Below are positions 50,624 through 63,491 of a stretch of 64,000 nt of DNA, one piece after another; the stretch's first letter is position 1, and every line of letters starts with the position of its first letter. Below the pieces are notes generated by a model, which saw only the letters and a program-made list of their open reading frames with translations, ran no database searches and was not told the DNA's origin. The position numbers were made by a program, and so were the translations under genes. Source of the stretch: Desulfuromonas acetoxidans DSM 684 (GTDB lineage Bacteria; Desulfobacterota; Desulfuromonadia; Desulfuromonadales; Desulfuromonadaceae); assembly GCF_000167355.1 (NCBI RefSeq), contig NZ_AAEW02000009.1:1-64000 (forward strand), read 5' to 3'.

Positions 50624-51634
50624 ATGAATTCAATTCGTAACGTTATTGTTTCCCTGACCGCGCTGGTGACCATTCTCATCATTGGCACTATCGGCTATCG
50701 CCATATTCAAGGCTGGTCACTGATAGATTCGTTTTATATGACGGTCATCACAGTCGCGACTGTTGGGTTTCGTGAGGTTCACGAACTCAGTAATCAGGGG
50801 CAACTTTTTACTATTTTCATTATTATCTGTGGTACAGGCCTTGTCGCCTATGCCGCGGCCAGCGTTATTCAGCTGATGGTTGAAGGTCAGTTGCGCCAGA
50901 TCTTGGGGAGGAAAAAATTGCTACAACAGATTTCCAAGCTGGAAAATCACTACATTGTTTGCGGCTATGGACGCATCGGGAATTTTATCTGCCGTGAACT
51001 TGCCGCCAAACCGGTTGCGTTTGTCGTTGTTGAAAGCGATAACGAGTTATGCGGCAAGATGAATGAGGAGGGAACGCTGCACGTCAACGGTGATGCCACT
51101 GATGACGAGGTCTTGATCAATGCCGGGATTACCCGTGCAAAAGGGTTGATCACCGCGGTAACATCCGATACGGCCAATGTCTATATCACCCTCACCGCTC
51201 GCGGCCTGAATCCCGACCTTTTCATCCTGGCCCGTTCCGGAGAGAAATCAACCGAGAAAAAGCTGCTACGCGCCGGAGCGAGCAAAGTGATATCACCCTA
51301 TACCATTGGTGCCAACCGCATGGCTCAAGCTGTTTTACGTCCCTCTGTGATGGATTTTATTGAGATAGCGACCGCGCATCAAAACCTTGAGTTACAGATC
51401 GAAGAGATCCGCATTAATACCGGATCCGATCTGGTTAATCGTACCTTGATGAGCTCAGATATCCGCAAGCAGCTTGGCATTATTATCGTCGCCATTAAAA
51501 AGCGTCACCATGAGCAGATGCTGTTCAATCCACCGTCCGATGCTCTGATGGAAGAAGGTGATATTCTCATCACACTTGGTGAACCGGTCTCGATTCAGCA
51601 TCTTGAACGCCGCGCTTCAGGAAGCGCGGTTTAA
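50624..51634 (+). CDS. Two-helix K+ channel with TrkA/RCK domains
   Basis: This 336-residue protein has two membrane helices around a pore loop with the filter TVGF (VITVATVGFREVHELS), an RCK_N domain with the nucleotide motif VCGYGRIGNFICREL, and a TrkA_C domain at the C-terminus (about residues 245-330). It is an MthK-like channel gated by a ligand. The ATG at 50624 follows GGAG. The filter lacks the Tyr of TVGYG, as in many close relatives. Confidence 0.9.
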   Translation: MNSIRNVIVSLTALVTILIIGTIGYRHIQGWSLIDSFYMTVITVATVGFREVHELSNQGQLFTIFIIICGTGLVAYAAASVIQLMVEGQLRQILGRKKLLQQISKLENHYIVCGYGRIGNFICRELAAKPVAFVVVESDNELCGKMNEEGTLHVNGDATDDEVLINAGITRAKGLITAVTSDTANVYITLTARGLNPDLFILARSGEKSTEKKLLRAGASKVISPYTIGANRMAQAVLRPSVMDFIEIATAHQNLELQIEEIRINTGSDLVNRTLMSSDIRKQLGIIIVAIKKRHHEQMLFNPPSDALMEEGDILITLGEPVSIQHLERRASGSAV

Positions 51635-51676
51635 TCATCATATTAACCCGATTTTTTCCAGCCGTGGCTTACCAAC

Positions 51677-51707
51677 AAAAAAAGGCAGCCTTAAAGGCTG
51701 CCTTTTT
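51677..51707. terminator. Bidirectional terminator
   Basis: AAAAAGGCAGCC TTAAA GGCTGCCTTTTT ends the channel gene on one side and the atp operon on the other. Confidence 0.94.
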
Positions 51708-51728
51708 AATGTTACATGATTGATCCGG

Positions 51729-52142
51729 TTAACGTGCTTTGCGCGCCGCAACCTGGATACGGATCATAGCGCGCTCAAGCGCGGCTTCCATAATCCGGAA
51801 TTGTTTATCTTCGGGATCAAGCTTTTTCAGTGCATCTTCTGCACGACCCAAAGCAGCTTTAGCACGAGCCAGATCAATCTCATCAGCCGGCTCGGCAGTT
51901 TCAGCTAAAATTGTTACCTTACCCTCCTCAACTTCCACGTAGCCCCAGTTGACTGCCACGTGAAACGCTGCACCGCCCTTACGATAGGTCAGTTCCCCAA
52001 CCTTCAGGGTGGTCAGCAACGGGGTATGGCCAGGCAGAATGCCCAGCTCACCAAGGGCGCCGGGAGCAATAATCTCGTCGACTTCCTCGGAGAGAACCCG
52101 CTTGTAAGGAGTGACCATCTCCAGTTTTAATATATCTGCCAT
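51729..52142 (-). CDS. atpC: ATP synthase F1 subunit epsilon
   Basis: This 137-residue protein has the N-terminal beta sandwich (LKLEMVTPYKRVLSEEVDE, LGILPGHTPLLTTL) and a C-terminal two-helix part. It is the last gene of the F1 cluster and inhibits idle ATP hydrolysis in related enzymes. AAGGAAG precedes the ATG at 52142. Confidence 0.95.
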   Translation of the reverse strand: MADILKLEMVTPYKRVLSEEVDEIIAPGALGELGILPGHTPLLTTLKVGELTYRKGGAAFHVAVNWGYVEVEEGKVTILAETAEPADEIDLARAKAALGRAEDALKKLDPEDKQFRIMEAALERAMIRIQVAARKAR

Positions 52143-52196
52143 GTGCAACTTCCTTTATCGTTGCGGGCGGCCTGGGCCGCCCTCAAACTCAAATGA

Positions 52197-54517
<2,321 letters not shown>

Positions 54518-54540
54518 TTTTTAATCCTCAGGTTGATAGT

Positions 54541-56058
<1,518 letters not shown>

Positions 56059-56601
56059 CTACCCCTTCTTTAAGGTATCTTCAATCCGCTGTAATTGGGT
56101 CTTAATGCTTCCGTCAAAAACTTTGCCTCCAACCTCGGCCTTGAGTCCACCAAGCAAGGTTGAATCCACCTTGGTCTGGAGATCGATCTTTTTACCGCTC
56201 TGAGCTTCGAGACCTTTCTGAATATTATCGGCCTGTGCCTTGGTCAGCTTGGTTGCTGAGGTCACGCTGGCACGCAGAACTCCAGAAATCTCATCGGCAT
56301 ATGCGGTATAATCTGTGTGGATCTGGCCGACATACTGGATACGATCCTTGACCGTCAGCAATCCAACAAATTTTTTGATCCCTTCCGAAAGCTCCATTTT
56401 GTTGACAATATCAGCCATGATGGCCGTTTTCTTATCAACATCCAGTGTGGGGCTTTCCATCAACAAACGAAGAGCATCCTCACGAGCAAGAACAGCGCTG
56501 ACTTCTCCCAGTTCTGCACCATACTGCTCGACCAGTTTTTGTTCGGTCGCCAACTCTACCAGAGCTGTTGCGTACCGTTTTGAAATCGCGCTGCTACTCA
56601 A
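56059..56601 (-). CDS. atpH: ATP synthase F1 subunit delta
   Basis: This 180-residue stator protein has the OSCP-type layout, an N-terminal helical domain and a C-terminal part with DSTLLGGLKAEVGGKVFDGS. Its start overlaps the atpF stop by four bases. Confidence 0.95.
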   Translation of the reverse strand: MSSSAISKRYATALVELATEQKLVEQYGAELGEVSAVLAREDALRLLMESPTLDVDKKTAIMADIVNKMELSEGIKKFVGLLTVKDRIQYVGQIHTDYTAYADEISGVLRASVTSATKLTKAQADNIQKGLEAQSGKKIDLQTKVDSTLLGGLKAEVGGKVFDGSIKTQLQRIEDTLKKG

Positions 56602-57209
56602 TGCAGTTCTCCTACTTTCGTTTTATATTCTTCAACTAAACGGGCCTGATCCTCTTTATTGACTGCCTTTTTAAGAATATCTTCGGCGATACCAACAGCC
56701 ATGGTTACAGCTTCCTGCTGCAGAGTCAGACGTGCCTTTGCGACTTCATTGTCAGCTGATTTTTGCGCTTCAGCCTTGATCTTTTCCGCCATCTCTTTGG
56801 CTTCGGAAATGATCCGTTGTTTTTCGCTTTCCGCCTCTTCTTTAATCGCCAGCTGAATGTCGGCAATTTCTGATTCCGCCTGAGTCAGCTTGCTATCGTA
56901 TTCCGCATATTTCGACTCAGCTGATTCAGCCGCTTCTTGTGAGGCTTTCAACGCCTGTTCTATACCTTCACGTCGGCCAGCCAGGGCATTCTTCAACGGC
57001 TTGGCCACAAAGTAGACCAGGATGCCGACAGTGACGCTAAAGTTGAAGACACGGTACAGGAAATCCTTGAGAAGCACACCACTGTCAACATGATGTGCAG
57101 CCTCATGTCCTTCACCTGAAGCAAATGCGATTCCAGCGCCGGCAATAACCAGTGCTGCCCCTGCGGCTACAGTTAGGGTCCGTTTTGTCAGAAACTTATC
57201 AACAAACAT
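56598..57209 (-). CDS. atpF: ATP synthase F0 subunit b
   Basis: This 203-residue peripheral-stalk protein has a signal-like hydrophobic N-terminus (LTVAAGAALVIAGAGIAFASG), then a membrane helix (YRVFNFSVTVGILVYFVA) and a long charged coiled coil. Its start overlaps the stop of the b' gene. Confidence 0.93.
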   Translation of the reverse strand: MFVDKFLTKRTLTVAAGAALVIAGAGIAFASGEGHEAAHHVDSGVLLKDFLYRVFNFSVTVGILVYFVAKPLKNALAGRREGIEQALKASQEAAESAESKYAEYDSKLTQAESEIADIQLAIKEEAESEKQRIISEAKEMAEKIKAEAQKSADNEVAKARLTLQQEAVTMAVGIAEDILKKAVNKEDQARLVEEYKTKVGELH

Positions 57210-57637
57210 TATTTCACGTCCCTTCCCAGAACCTTTGAAGCGATGGCATTCGCCAGATTCTTAGTTTCTTCTCCCAAAGTCTTGCGTGCCTCTTCCGCTT
57301 CTCCGGCGACTTTGTTTTTCATTTCGGCTAAACTTTTGTCTGCCTCACCACGTGCCTCACCAAGTATGGCGGACTCCTCTTTAACTGCTTCAGCACGAAG
57401 CGACGCTGCTTCCTGGCTGCCTTCCAGTTTCGCTTGCTGGAGCTTACTCTCGTAGCTTTCCATCTTTTCATTGATAGAAGCTTCCAGTTCGCTCGCCTTT
57501 TGGTGACCGCCGTCAATGGCTTCCTGACGTTGCGTCATAATATTACGCAAAGGACGATATAACAGGATGTTAAGTACCGCCATAAGGATCAGGAAATTGA
57601 CAAACTGCACCAGGATGGTCCAATCAATGCTTATCAC
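57209..57637 (-). CDS. ATP synthase F0 subunit b'
   Basis: This 142-residue second b-type subunit has an N-terminal membrane helix (WTILVQFVNFLILMAVLNILLY) and a coiled coil. A b/b' pair is usual in this group of bacteria. It is the first gene of the second atp cluster; the promoter should lie in 57638-57702. Confidence 0.92.
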   Translation of the reverse strand: MISIDWTILVQFVNFLILMAVLNILLYRPLRNIMTQRQEAIDGGHQKASELEASINEKMESYESKLQQAKLEGSQEAASLRAEAVKEESAILGEARGEADKSLAEMKNKVAGEAEEARKTLGEETKNLANAIASKVLGRDVK

Positions 57638-57702
57638 CGCGTAACCTCTTTCTTCCTTTTGAATTCAACTCGATTGTGAATGACTAGAAGATCACTAGAC
57701 AG

Positions 57703-57734
57703 ATAACAGAAAGCCCTGCTGGGCAGAGCAGGGC
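57703..57734 (-). terminator. Terminator of parB
   Basis: On the minus strand GCCCTGCT CTGCCC AGCAGGGC is followed by TTTCTGTT. It lies between parB and the atp genes. Confidence 0.8.
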
Positions 57735-57812
57735 ATTCCTATCACAGAGACATGAGAAATGTCAAGGGTTTTGTCCTCATTACGGTCTTCAAAAACCCGT
57801 AGTGTTGACTAT

Positions 57813-58667
57813 TTATACAACATTCATATAGTCCAATATCCGTTGAAGTTCAGTATTATCATAAAAACTGATTTCGATCCTGCCACCTTTCCCTTTGGTT
57901 TTAATCTTCACCTGGGTTCCAAGGTTCTTCTTCAGGATATCTTCTAAATGATTTAATTCCGGGTCAATTTTAACCTGTTTCTCTTTTTCACTGGGTGCTA
58001 TCACAGTCTTTATTTTTTTCACCAGTGATTCCGTTGCCCGCACTGACAGACCCTTTTTCACGACCTGATCTCGGGCCTCAACCATGTCCTCATCACTCTC
58101 CAACGACAGAAGACAACGGGCATGTCCCATACTCAATTTCTGTTCCAACACATCCTGTCTAATGGCTTCCGGTAAACGCAATAAACGCAGGGAATTGGTA
58201 ACTGCGGAACGACTTTTCCCAACACGTTTTGCAACATCATCCTGAGCCAGATCAAAATTTTCAATCAGGTGTTTATACGCTTCAGCTTCCTCAATGGCGT
58301 TAAGATCTTCACGCTGGATATTCTCAATCAGAGCGATTTCCAGAGCCCAATCTTCGGAAACATCCTGAATCGTGACCGGAACTTCTGTTAATCCCGCTTT
58401 CTGGGCCGCACGCCAGCGCCTCTCACCGGCGATGATCTGATAAAAATCATCGACACGTCGCACAACCAGAGGCTGAATAACCCCCTTCTCTTTTATGGAG
58501 GCAACAAGCTCCTCCATCTTTTCATCATTGAAGGTTTTTCTCGGCTGGCTGTGATGCGGTTTAAGATCCTCAATGCCACAGAGAAAATATTTACCGTTGG
58601 ACGCCGGTGTCGCTGCGCTGAGCAGAGCCCCCATCCCTTTACCTAAAGCAGGTCGTTTTGCCATCAT
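57813..58667 (-). CDS. parB: Chromosome partitioning protein ParB
   Basis: This 284-residue CTP-dependent DNA clamp binds parS. It has the CTPase/ParB-N motif GERRWRAA, the box ENIQREDLNAIEEA, a helix-turn-helix (AKRVGKSRSAVTNSLRLLRLP) and a C-terminal dimer domain. The start overlaps the parA stop. A matching parS lies at 62024-62039. Confidence 0.96.
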   Translation of the reverse strand: MMAKRPALGKGMGALLSAATPASNGKYFLCGIEDLKPHHSQPRKTFNDEKMEELVASIKEKGVIQPLVVRRVDDFYQIIAGERRWRAAQKAGLTEVPVTIQDVSEDWALEIALIENIQREDLNAIEEAEAYKHLIENFDLAQDDVAKRVGKSRSAVTNSLRLLRLPEAIRQDVLEQKLSMGHARCLLSLESDEDMVEARDQVVKKGLSVRATESLVKKIKTVIAPSEKEKQVKIDPELNHLEDILKKNLGTQVKIKTKGKGGRIEISFYDNTELQRILDYMNVV

Positions 58668-59431
58668 GATTCCCTTGTTTTAATCACTTCCTGGGCTAAA
58701 TCCAAATAGGCTGTAGCACCACGCGATGAGACATCATAAAGGAGCACTGGTGCACCATGACTGGGAGCTTCCGACAACCGGACATTTCTCGGTATCACCG
58801 ATTTAAAAACTTTTTCCTGAAAATGCTCCCGCACTTCCTCACTCACCTGATGTGACAAATTGTTCCGACGGTCAAACATAGTCAGGACGATGCCACGCAA
58901 AGACAATCTAGTATTCAGACCTTGCTGCACTAGGCCAATGGTTTTCATCAACTGGCTCAAGCCCTCCATAGCATAATACTCGCACTGAAGAGGAACGATA
59001 ACCGAACCAGCGGCAGTCAATGAATTGATGGTCAACAATCCCAACGATGGAGGACAATCGATAATAATATAATCATAATCCGCAGCAACTTGATTGATCA
59101 CGTTACTCAGACGATATTCACGACGATCTGCGGCAACCAGTTCGAGCTCGGCACCAATCAAATCGGTTGTCGAGGGCAAAACATTAAGAAAATCCAATTG
59201 CGTTTTAACAATCCCCTCTTTTACAAGCAGCGGGTCATGCAGCGTATCATAGACTGTGACTTCAAGTTCCTCTGTCACGACACCAACACCACTACAGGCA
59301 TTGCCCTGAGGATCCATATCGACAAGTAAGGTTTTTTTCTCAGCAACAGCCAATGATGCAGAAAGGTTAACAGCGGTTGTCGTTTTACCAACGCCACCTT
59401 TCTGATTCGCAATGGCAATAATTTCGGCCAT
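58664..59431 (-). CDS. parA: Chromosome partitioning ATPase ParA
   Basis: This 255-residue deviant Walker ATPase has the motif KGGVGKTTTAVN, DMDPQGN and DYIIIDCPPSLG. With ParB it moves the origin region. It is short (no N-terminal HTH), as in chromosomal Soj proteins. Confidence 0.97.
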   Translation of the reverse strand: MAEIIAIANQKGGVGKTTTAVNLSASLAVAEKKTLLVDMDPQGNACSGVGVVTEELEVTVYDTLHDPLLVKEGIVKTQLDFLNVLPSTTDLIGAELELVAADRREYRLSNVINQVAADYDYIIIDCPPSLGLLTINSLTAAGSVIVPLQCEYYAMEGLSQLMKTIGLVQQGLNTRLSLRGIVLTMFDRRNNLSHQVSEEVREHFQEKVFKSVIPRNVRLSEAPSHGAPVLLYDVSSRGATAYLDLAQEVIKTRES

Positions 59432-59493
59432 ATCAACTCCTATATCCGAGAATAGTGCATAATATCACACTCATGACTGTGCTTAAACTGCAA

Positions 59494-60153
59494 TTAGCAT
59501 ACAGCGACCTGTTTACCTTTATTCAGGACAATAAAAGCCCTTTTTTCATCTAAGGGTTGAAGGATTCGCTCATGAATCGTAACTATTTCGAGGTCCAGCT
59601 CTGACAAGATATCCGTTGCCTCTTCAATTTCTCTTTTATAATCAGCACCCTTCATTGCAATCAAAACGCCATTATCAGCTAAATAATGATGGCTGAGTTG
59701 GCAGAACTGAGCCAAAGAACTAAAGGCTCGTGATGTAATGTATGGGTAGCGTTGCTGAGACTGACCATTAAGATGTTCAATTCGAGTAGACAGTGCTTGA
59801 TAGTGTGTCAAGTGCAACTTTCTAACGCAATGTTTTTGAAATTGAATTTTTTTACTAACCGTATCAACTGAGGTTACCGACAACTGTGGATAAAATATCT
59901 TCAGTGGAATTGACGGCAACCCTGCCCCCGAGCCGATATCAAGCAAACAGGAGTCAGGGTCAATAAACTCACCCAGCATCAGAGAATCAATAATATGTTT
60001 TTGCCAACATATATTTTTCTGGCGAATTGCTGTCAAATTTATTTTACGATTCCACACCAACAACTCATCAAGATATTGATCTATCAGTTCATATTGTTCA
60101 GAGGATAACTGTAGCATGGGGGGCAAACAGCGATTAACCTCTTCAATGATCAT
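59494..60153 (-). CDS. rsmG: 16S rRNA G527 N7-methyltransferase RsmG
   Basis: This 219-residue SAM-dependent methyltransferase has the motif LLDIGSGAGLPSIPLKI and the fold of GidB. It overlaps the end of mnmG by 11 bases. A consensus DnaA box (TTATCCACA on the minus strand) lies in its coding part at 59885-59893. Confidence 0.96.
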   Translation of the reverse strand: MIIEEVNRCLPPMLQLSSEQYELIDQYLDELLVWNRKINLTAIRQKNICWQKHIIDSLMLGEFIDPDSCLLDIGSGAGLPSIPLKIFYPQLSVTSVDTVSKKIQFQKHCVRKLHLTHYQALSTRIEHLNGQSQQRYPYITSRAFSSLAQFCQLSHHYLADNGVLIAMKGADYKREIEEATDILSELDLEIVTIHERILQPLDEKRAFIVLNKGKQVAVC

Positions 60154-62011
60154 TTCTACCTCGAAGTAAAACGGAGAGGATTGTTATCGCAGCAGGAGTC
60201 ACTCCAGGAATACGCGAAGCCTGACCAAGATTTTCAGGACGGATTTTACACAATTTTTCAATCACTTCAGCAGACAGGCTTTGAACTTTTGTATAATCAA
60301 ACGTCTCAGGTATTTTTACCAATTCGTTTTTCTTAAATTTTTCAACCTGATCATTTTGACGTTTAATATATCCGTCATATTTGACGGCAATTTCAACCTG
60401 AAGCAATACCTCATCTGAATAGGCATCTAGACCATCAACGACACCTTTGAGTTGCGCAATTGTGATATTTGGACGCTTGAGCAGGTCCTTCGCCGATTGA
60501 CCATTACTTATTTTTTCAACATTCAAAGCAGCTATTTTATCTTTGTCTTTCGCTGTAATCCGTTCATCAACAAGTAGCTTTAACGCCTCATCAATATGTT
60601 TTTTCTTAGTTGAATAGTGTTTCCACCTTTGTTCATCAACCAGACCGACCTGATAACCCAATTCAGTCAACCGTTCATCCGCGTTATCTTCACGCAGCAA
60701 CAATCGGTATTCAGCTCGCGATGTAAACATACGATACGGTTCTTTCGATCCGAGATTAATAAGATCATCGATAAGAACACCAATATAAGCCTGATCACGT
60801 CGTAAAATTACTGGTGGTTTCCCTTCAATTTTCCTGACTGCATTAATACCTGCCATCAACCCCTGGGCAGCTGCTTCCTCATAGCCCGAAGTGCCATTAA
60901 CCTGCCCGGCATGAAAAAGTCCGTCTATCAACTTTGTTTCTAAACTGGGTTTCAGTTGAATAGGATCTACATAGTCGTACTCTATAGCGTAACCCACGCG
61001 CATTATTTCGACATTTTCAAGACCAGGTATCGTTCTCAAAAATTTCAACTGCACATCTGCAGGTAACGATGTTGGCAATCCATTTGGATATATTTCTGAT
61101 GAATTCAATCCTTCTGGCTCAAGAAAAACTTGATGGGTTGTTTTTTCAGGAAAACGAACAACCTTATCCTCAATCGAAGGACAATAGCGTGGTCCTACCC
61201 CCTCAATAACTCCGCTGTATAAAGGAGAACGGTCCAGCCCTGATCGAATAATCTCATGGGTTTGTTCATTGGTTGCCGTAATATAACACGACACCTGTTG
61301 CTGGTTTACCTGTTCACTCACATAAGAGAAGGGTCTAAATGTATCGTCCCCAGGTTGCTCTTCAGTTTTGGAAAAATCAATACTGCCTCGATATAGCCTG
61401 GGAGGCGTACCTGTTTTTAATCGACCGACATCAAAACCCAATTTTTTCAATTGGTCTGACAACCCTAACGATGGCGGTTCACCTGAACGACCACCAGGAT
61501 AATGATTCATACCGACATGAATCAACCCCCGCATAAATGTCCCAGTCGTCAAAACAACACACTGACAATTAAAACGCCACCCCTCTTTAATTTCAACCGC
61601 AACAATTCGATTTTCTTCAACAACAAGATGACTCACAGTGCCTTGCTTCAAATCAAGTTTTTCTTGATTTTCAACCACCAATTTCATTGACTGTGAATAC
61701 AAAAATCTGTCCGCCTGAGCTCGTGAAGCTTGAACAGCCGGTCCCTTTTTTGTATTTAAAACTCGAAACTGAATGCCAGTTTTATCGATATTCTTTGCCA
61801 TCTGACCGCCGAGAGCATCAATTTCTCTCACAAGATGCCCTTTTGCCAACCCACCAATTGCTGGATTACATGACATCTGAGCAACGGCGTCTAGGTTCAT
61901 ATTCAACAACAGCGTTTCATGGCCCATACGAGCAGCAGCTAAAGCCGCTTCACATCCAGCATGTCCAGCACCAACAACGACCACTTCGTATTTTTTATCG
62001 TAGACAATCAT
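60143..62011 (-). CDS. mnmG: tRNA uridine-5-carboxymethylaminomethyl modification enzyme MnmG
   Basis: MnmG with MnmE modifies the wobble uridine of several tRNAs; FAD and tetrahydrofolate take part. The 622-residue protein has VVVVGAGHAGCEAALAAAR, the FAD-binding start, and the family motifs GTFMRGLIHVG and GLFHAGQVNGTSGYEEAAAQG. The ATG at 62011 has GGTG six bases upstream and is preferred over a GTG at 62023. Confidence 0.97.
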   Translation of the reverse strand: MIVYDKKYEVVVVGAGHAGCEAALAAARMGHETLLLNMNLDAVAQMSCNPAIGGLAKGHLVREIDALGGQMAKNIDKTGIQFRVLNTKKGPAVQASRAQADRFLYSQSMKLVVENQEKLDLKQGTVSHLVVEENRIVAVEIKEGWRFNCQCVVLTTGTFMRGLIHVGMNHYPGGRSGEPPSLGLSDQLKKLGFDVGRLKTGTPPRLYRGSIDFSKTEEQPGDDTFRPFSYVSEQVNQQQVSCYITATNEQTHEIIRSGLDRSPLYSGVIEGVGPRYCPSIEDKVVRFPEKTTHQVFLEPEGLNSSEIYPNGLPTSLPADVQLKFLRTIPGLENVEIMRVGYAIEYDYVDPIQLKPSLETKLIDGLFHAGQVNGTSGYEEAAAQGLMAGINAVRKIEGKPPVILRRDQAYIGVLIDDLINLGSKEPYRMFTSRAEYRLLLREDNADERLTELGYQVGLVDEQRWKHYSTKKKHIDEALKLLVDERITAKDKDKIAALNVEKISNGQSAKDLLKRPNITIAQLKGVVDGLDAYSDEVLLQVEIAVKYDGYIKRQNDQVEKFKKNELVKIPETFDYTKVQSLSAEVIEKLCKIRPENLGQASRIPGVTPAAITILSVLLRGRNDH

Positions 62012-62023
62012 TTTATTCACCAC

Positions 62024-62039
62024 TGTTTCACGTGAAACA
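62024..62039. other. parS centromere site
   Basis: TGTTTCACGTGAAACA is a perfect copy of the bacterial parS consensus. It lies between mnmG and mnmE, about 3.4 kb from parB, which encodes the protein that binds it. Confidence 0.95.
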
Positions 62040-62041
62040 TT

Positions 62042-63418
62042 TTATTTACCGATACAAAACCGGCCAAAAATATCGTTCAAAATATCATCTGGAGTTGTTT
62101 CACCAGTTATTTCACCCAACGCTTGTAACGCTTCACGTAAATGCAAAGCCAAAAACTCATCAGAATGGCCAGACTCAAAGGCCTCTATAAAATCTTTCAG
62201 AAAAGCATGACAACGAACAAGAATATCTTTATGACGCCGATCTGACAATACAACAGATTCATCGTGGTGACGACTATTGAGATTGAGCTTATCAAGAATA
62301 CCGTTTATCAATTGCTCGACACCCGTATTCTCTTTAACAGAGATAGAAAAATTTATAAAATTAGAAATCTGTGATTCTTGGAAATCAAAGTCTGGTTTAT
62401 CGCACTTATTAACAACAAAAATGAAACGGTCAGCTGGCAAGAGCTTAATATCTTGCACTATTGAAATATCAAACGGTTGCGAACCATCAACCATATATAA
62501 AATAACATCTGCAGACCCTATCTGATTTTTCGCTCTCGATACTCCATCCTGTTCAATTGGGTCATCAGAATCACGAATTCCGGCAGTATCAATAACTGTA
62601 ATAGGATAACCATGAAGAGTAATAGTTTCCTGAATAATATCTCTTGTTGTGCCTGGGATATTGGTAACAATAGCTCTATCCTCACCAACAAGTAAATTTA
62701 AAAGGGAACTTTTCCCAACATTCGGTTTTCCAAGAATTAACAGAGAAAAACCCTCTCTGAGTATTTTCCCTTCGTCATAACCTGAAAGGGTTTCTTCAAC
62801 TTTTGATAAAAGAAGTTCACAATCTCTTTGAATGGATAAAGCGTGATGTTTATCGATATCTTCTTCAGGAAAATCGATATAAGCTTCAATCAAAGCCAAC
62901 ATAGACAATATTGTATCTTTAAACTCATAAACACGTCCAGACAGAGCACCCTTCATCTGTCTTAATGCTAACTGGCTGGCCATAGTTGATTTAGCTGCAA
63001 TTAGATCCGCTATAGCTTCAGCATGAGAAAGATCAATACGACCATTTTTAAAAGCCCTATAAGTAAATTCACCCGGCTCAGCTATCCGGACTCCAGATCG
63101 GACAAAAATATCAATAATATTTCGAACAACTGCAACACTGGAATGACAATGAATTTCAACAACATCTTCACGCGTATAAGATTTAGGTGATGCCATGTAA
63201 ACAACCATAACCTCATCGATAGACACACCCTCATCACAAATAAAACCATAATAAAAATAATGTGAAAGTAAGGACCTAAACCTATTAAAAGATTTATTGA
63301 AAAAATGAGTTAAAACAAGGTCTAAAGATTTAGAACCAGAAAGTCGTAAAATAGTAACAGCACCATGACCTGGCGCTGTTAACGGAGCAATAATTGTATC
63401 ATCTTCTGAGAACAACAT
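62042..63418 (-). CDS. mnmE: tRNA modification GTPase MnmE
   Basis: This 458-residue GTPase forms a complex with MnmG. It has the N-terminal tetrahydrofolate domain, the G domain (GKPNVGKSSLLN, DTAG, NKCD) inserted in the middle, and the C-terminal CIGK motif. The ATG at 63418 has GGAG six bases upstream. Confidence 0.97.
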   Translation of the reverse strand: MLFSEDDTIIAPLTAPGHGAVTILRLSGSKSLDLVLTHFFNKSFNRFRSLLSHYFYYGFICDEGVSIDEVMVVYMASPKSYTREDVVEIHCHSSVAVVRNIIDIFVRSGVRIAEPGEFTYRAFKNGRIDLSHAEAIADLIAAKSTMASQLALRQMKGALSGRVYEFKDTILSMLALIEAYIDFPEEDIDKHHALSIQRDCELLLSKVEETLSGYDEGKILREGFSLLILGKPNVGKSSLLNLLVGEDRAIVTNIPGTTRDIIQETITLHGYPITVIDTAGIRDSDDPIEQDGVSRAKNQIGSADVILYMVDGSQPFDISIVQDIKLLPADRFIFVVNKCDKPDFDFQESQISNFINFSISVKENTGVEQLINGILDKLNLNSRHHDESVVLSDRRHKDILVRCHAFLKDFIEAFESGHSDEFLALHLREALQALGEITGETTPDDILNDIFGRFCIGK

Positions 63419-63432
63419 ACCATTCTCCAACT

Positions 63433-63469
63433 AAAAGACCGATTTGAAAAAAAACAAATCGGTCTTTTA
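63433..63469. terminator. Bidirectional terminator between yidC and mnmE
   Basis: AAAAGACCGATTTG and CAAATCGGTCTTTT form a perfect 14-base stem with an eight-base A-loop. It separates the yidC stop from mnmE. Confidence 0.88.
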
Positions 63470-63491
63470 GATAATATATTGAAAAGAAAAA

